Origin: Billgrantia azerbaijanica
GTDB taxonomy: Bacteria > Pseudomonadota > Gammaproteobacteria > Pseudomonadales > Halomonadaceae
Assembly (NCBI GenBank): GCA_004551485.1
Contig: SBLD01000020.1
Location: 1-59,830 of the forward strand
DNA: 59,830 nt
Direction of reading: 5' to 3'
The notes under the pieces are model-generated. The model was not told the DNA's origin, did not search any database, and saw nothing but the letters and a program-made list of their open reading frames with translations. The position numbers and the translations under genes were made by a program. This document shows, in pieces, positions 59,282-59,830 of the stretch (position 1 is its first letter; each line of letters starts with the position of its first letter).

Positions 59282-59667
59282 TTGCTTGGCGCGCCTACCT
59301 GGCCGTGGGACTTGGCAGTGCGCTGGGCGCGGTGCTGCGCTACCTGATCTCGCTGGCGATGGTCACGCCCGCCTTTCCCTGGGCGACGCTGGCCGTCAAC
59401 GCCCTCGGCTCCTGGCTGATCGCCGCCTTCGCCGCCTACGCGGCGCGGCGCACCACCGGGCGGGTGGCGCGCTGGCAGCCCTTCCTGGTGGCCGGCTTCT
59501 GTGGCGGCTTCACCACCTTCTCGCTGTTCGGCCTCGAGGTACTCCGGCTGCTCGACGCCGGTGTGCCGTGGCGAGCGGGTGCCTACCTGCTGGTCAGCGC
59601 CGCGCTGTGGTTGACCGCCGCCTGGCATGGCGACCGGGTGGGGCGACGCGCGGCGGCGCTGAATTGA
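59278..59667 (+). CDS. crcB: Fluoride channel FluC (CrcB), second partner
   Basis: A 129-residue, four-helix CrcB protein that exports fluoride by a narrow dual-topology dimer. Motifs are complete: GSALGAVLRYLIS, FPWATLAVNALGSWL and GFCGGFTTFSLFGLEVL with both Phe-box phenylalanines. Its ATG lies in the stop of the first crcB. No fluoride riboswitch was recognised upstream of the pair. Confidence 0.93.
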   Translation: MIAWRAYLAVGLGSALGAVLRYLISLAMVTPAFPWATLAVNALGSWLIAAFAAYAARRTTGRVARWQPFLVAGFCGGFTTFSLFGLEVLRLLDAGVPWRAGAYLLVSAALWLTAAWHGDRVGRRAAALN

Positions 59668-59673
59668 GCCGCG

Positions 59674-59830
59674 TCAGGCCTGGCGCTTCTTCCGCCTGGC
59701 CGGCTTGGCGGCCGTGGCCTCGCTCGCTTCGGACGCCTGGGCGGCGCCATCCTGGGCCGCGTCGTCGCGGAAGTGCTCGCGCACGATGGCCAGCAACCCC
59801 TGGGTGGAGGCGTCGAAGTCCTGGCTGTGG
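59674..59830 (-). CDS. C-terminal fragment of an unidentified protein
   Basis: The frame is open from the window edge to a TGA at 59674-59676, giving 51 residues: a helical start (DASTQGLLAIVREHFRDD) and a low-complexity Ala/Glu then Lys/Arg tail ending ARRKKRQA. It is truncated by the window edge. No family recognised. Confidence 0.5.
   Translation of the reverse strand, partial: HSQDFDASTQGLLAIVREHFRDDAAQDGAAQASEASEATAAKPARRKKRQA

Overview
The window comes from the chromosome of a high-GC gammaproteobacterium of the family Halomonadaceae, most likely Halomonas or a close relative. The best evidence is a complete teaABCD cluster, the ectoine TRAP transporter known from Halomonas elongata. 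The remaining gene content and gene neighbourhoods also fit: glnK-amtB-glnK, glcB, cytochrome c4-dsbA-engB, lptM-lysA-dapF-DUF484-xerC and hemCDXY. Genes are densely packed, often with 4-base stop/start overlaps. I see no rRNA, tRNA, CRISPR array, prophage, plasmid gene or intact insertion sequence. This looks like core genome, and I did not find a convincing unknown multi-gene system.

Layout: 41-2223 (minus) is a nitrogen-sensing unit, PII-AmtB-PII, preceded by a sigma-54-type promoter and NtrC-like sites. 2513-4458 (plus) holds ubiK and comM/yifB. 4467-5917 (minus) holds an alpha/beta hydrolase and a small lipoprotein. 6194-8887 (plus) holds malate synthase G and a hotdog thioesterase. 8954-12495 holds a DUF423 protein, thiS-thiG-trmB and an AEC-family permease, with a hairpin-rich block between trmB and the permease. 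12619-15472 holds a membrane-anchored protein with a Sco copper chaperone, a PHB-depolymerase-like esterase and an FKBP isomerase. 15648-19121 (minus) is teaDCBA. 19222-24706 holds a TIGR02444 protein, a YheS-type ABC-F ATPase, dtd, a tandem universal stress protein, thiD and a YqaA-like membrane protein. 24850-39730 (plus) is a complete 13-gene nuoABCDEFGHIJKLMN operon (nuoC and nuoD fused), with a candidate promoter at 24724. 39767-41732 (minus) is a TRAP permease pair without a binding-protein gene beside it. 41818-44068 (minus) holds cytochrome c4, dsbA and an EEP-family hydrolase; engB is divergent. 45308-51403 (minus) is a tightly overlapped run argH-lptM-lysA-dapF-DUF484-xerC-HAD. 51671-56232 (plus) is hemCDXY. 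The window ends with a large MscS-family channel, a pair of fluoride-channel genes and the 3' end of an unidentified gene.

The genes suggest an aerobic halophile. It imports ectoine by TRAP transport, monitors ammonium through two PII proteins around one Amt channel, respires through proton-pumping complex I, and uses glyoxylate through malate synthase G. The most interesting leads are regulatory or structural. A perfect palindrome lies inside the -35/-10 spacer of the putative glcB promoter. A short element with terminal inverted repeats is present as one 223-bp copy and one about 65-bp remnant. Two tandem duplicated terminators follow the AEC permease. The fluoride-channel pair has lost the Phe-box phenylalanines in one partner only. 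Two related GTACAR-N3-YTGTAC palindromes lie in intergenic regions 13.5 kb apart.
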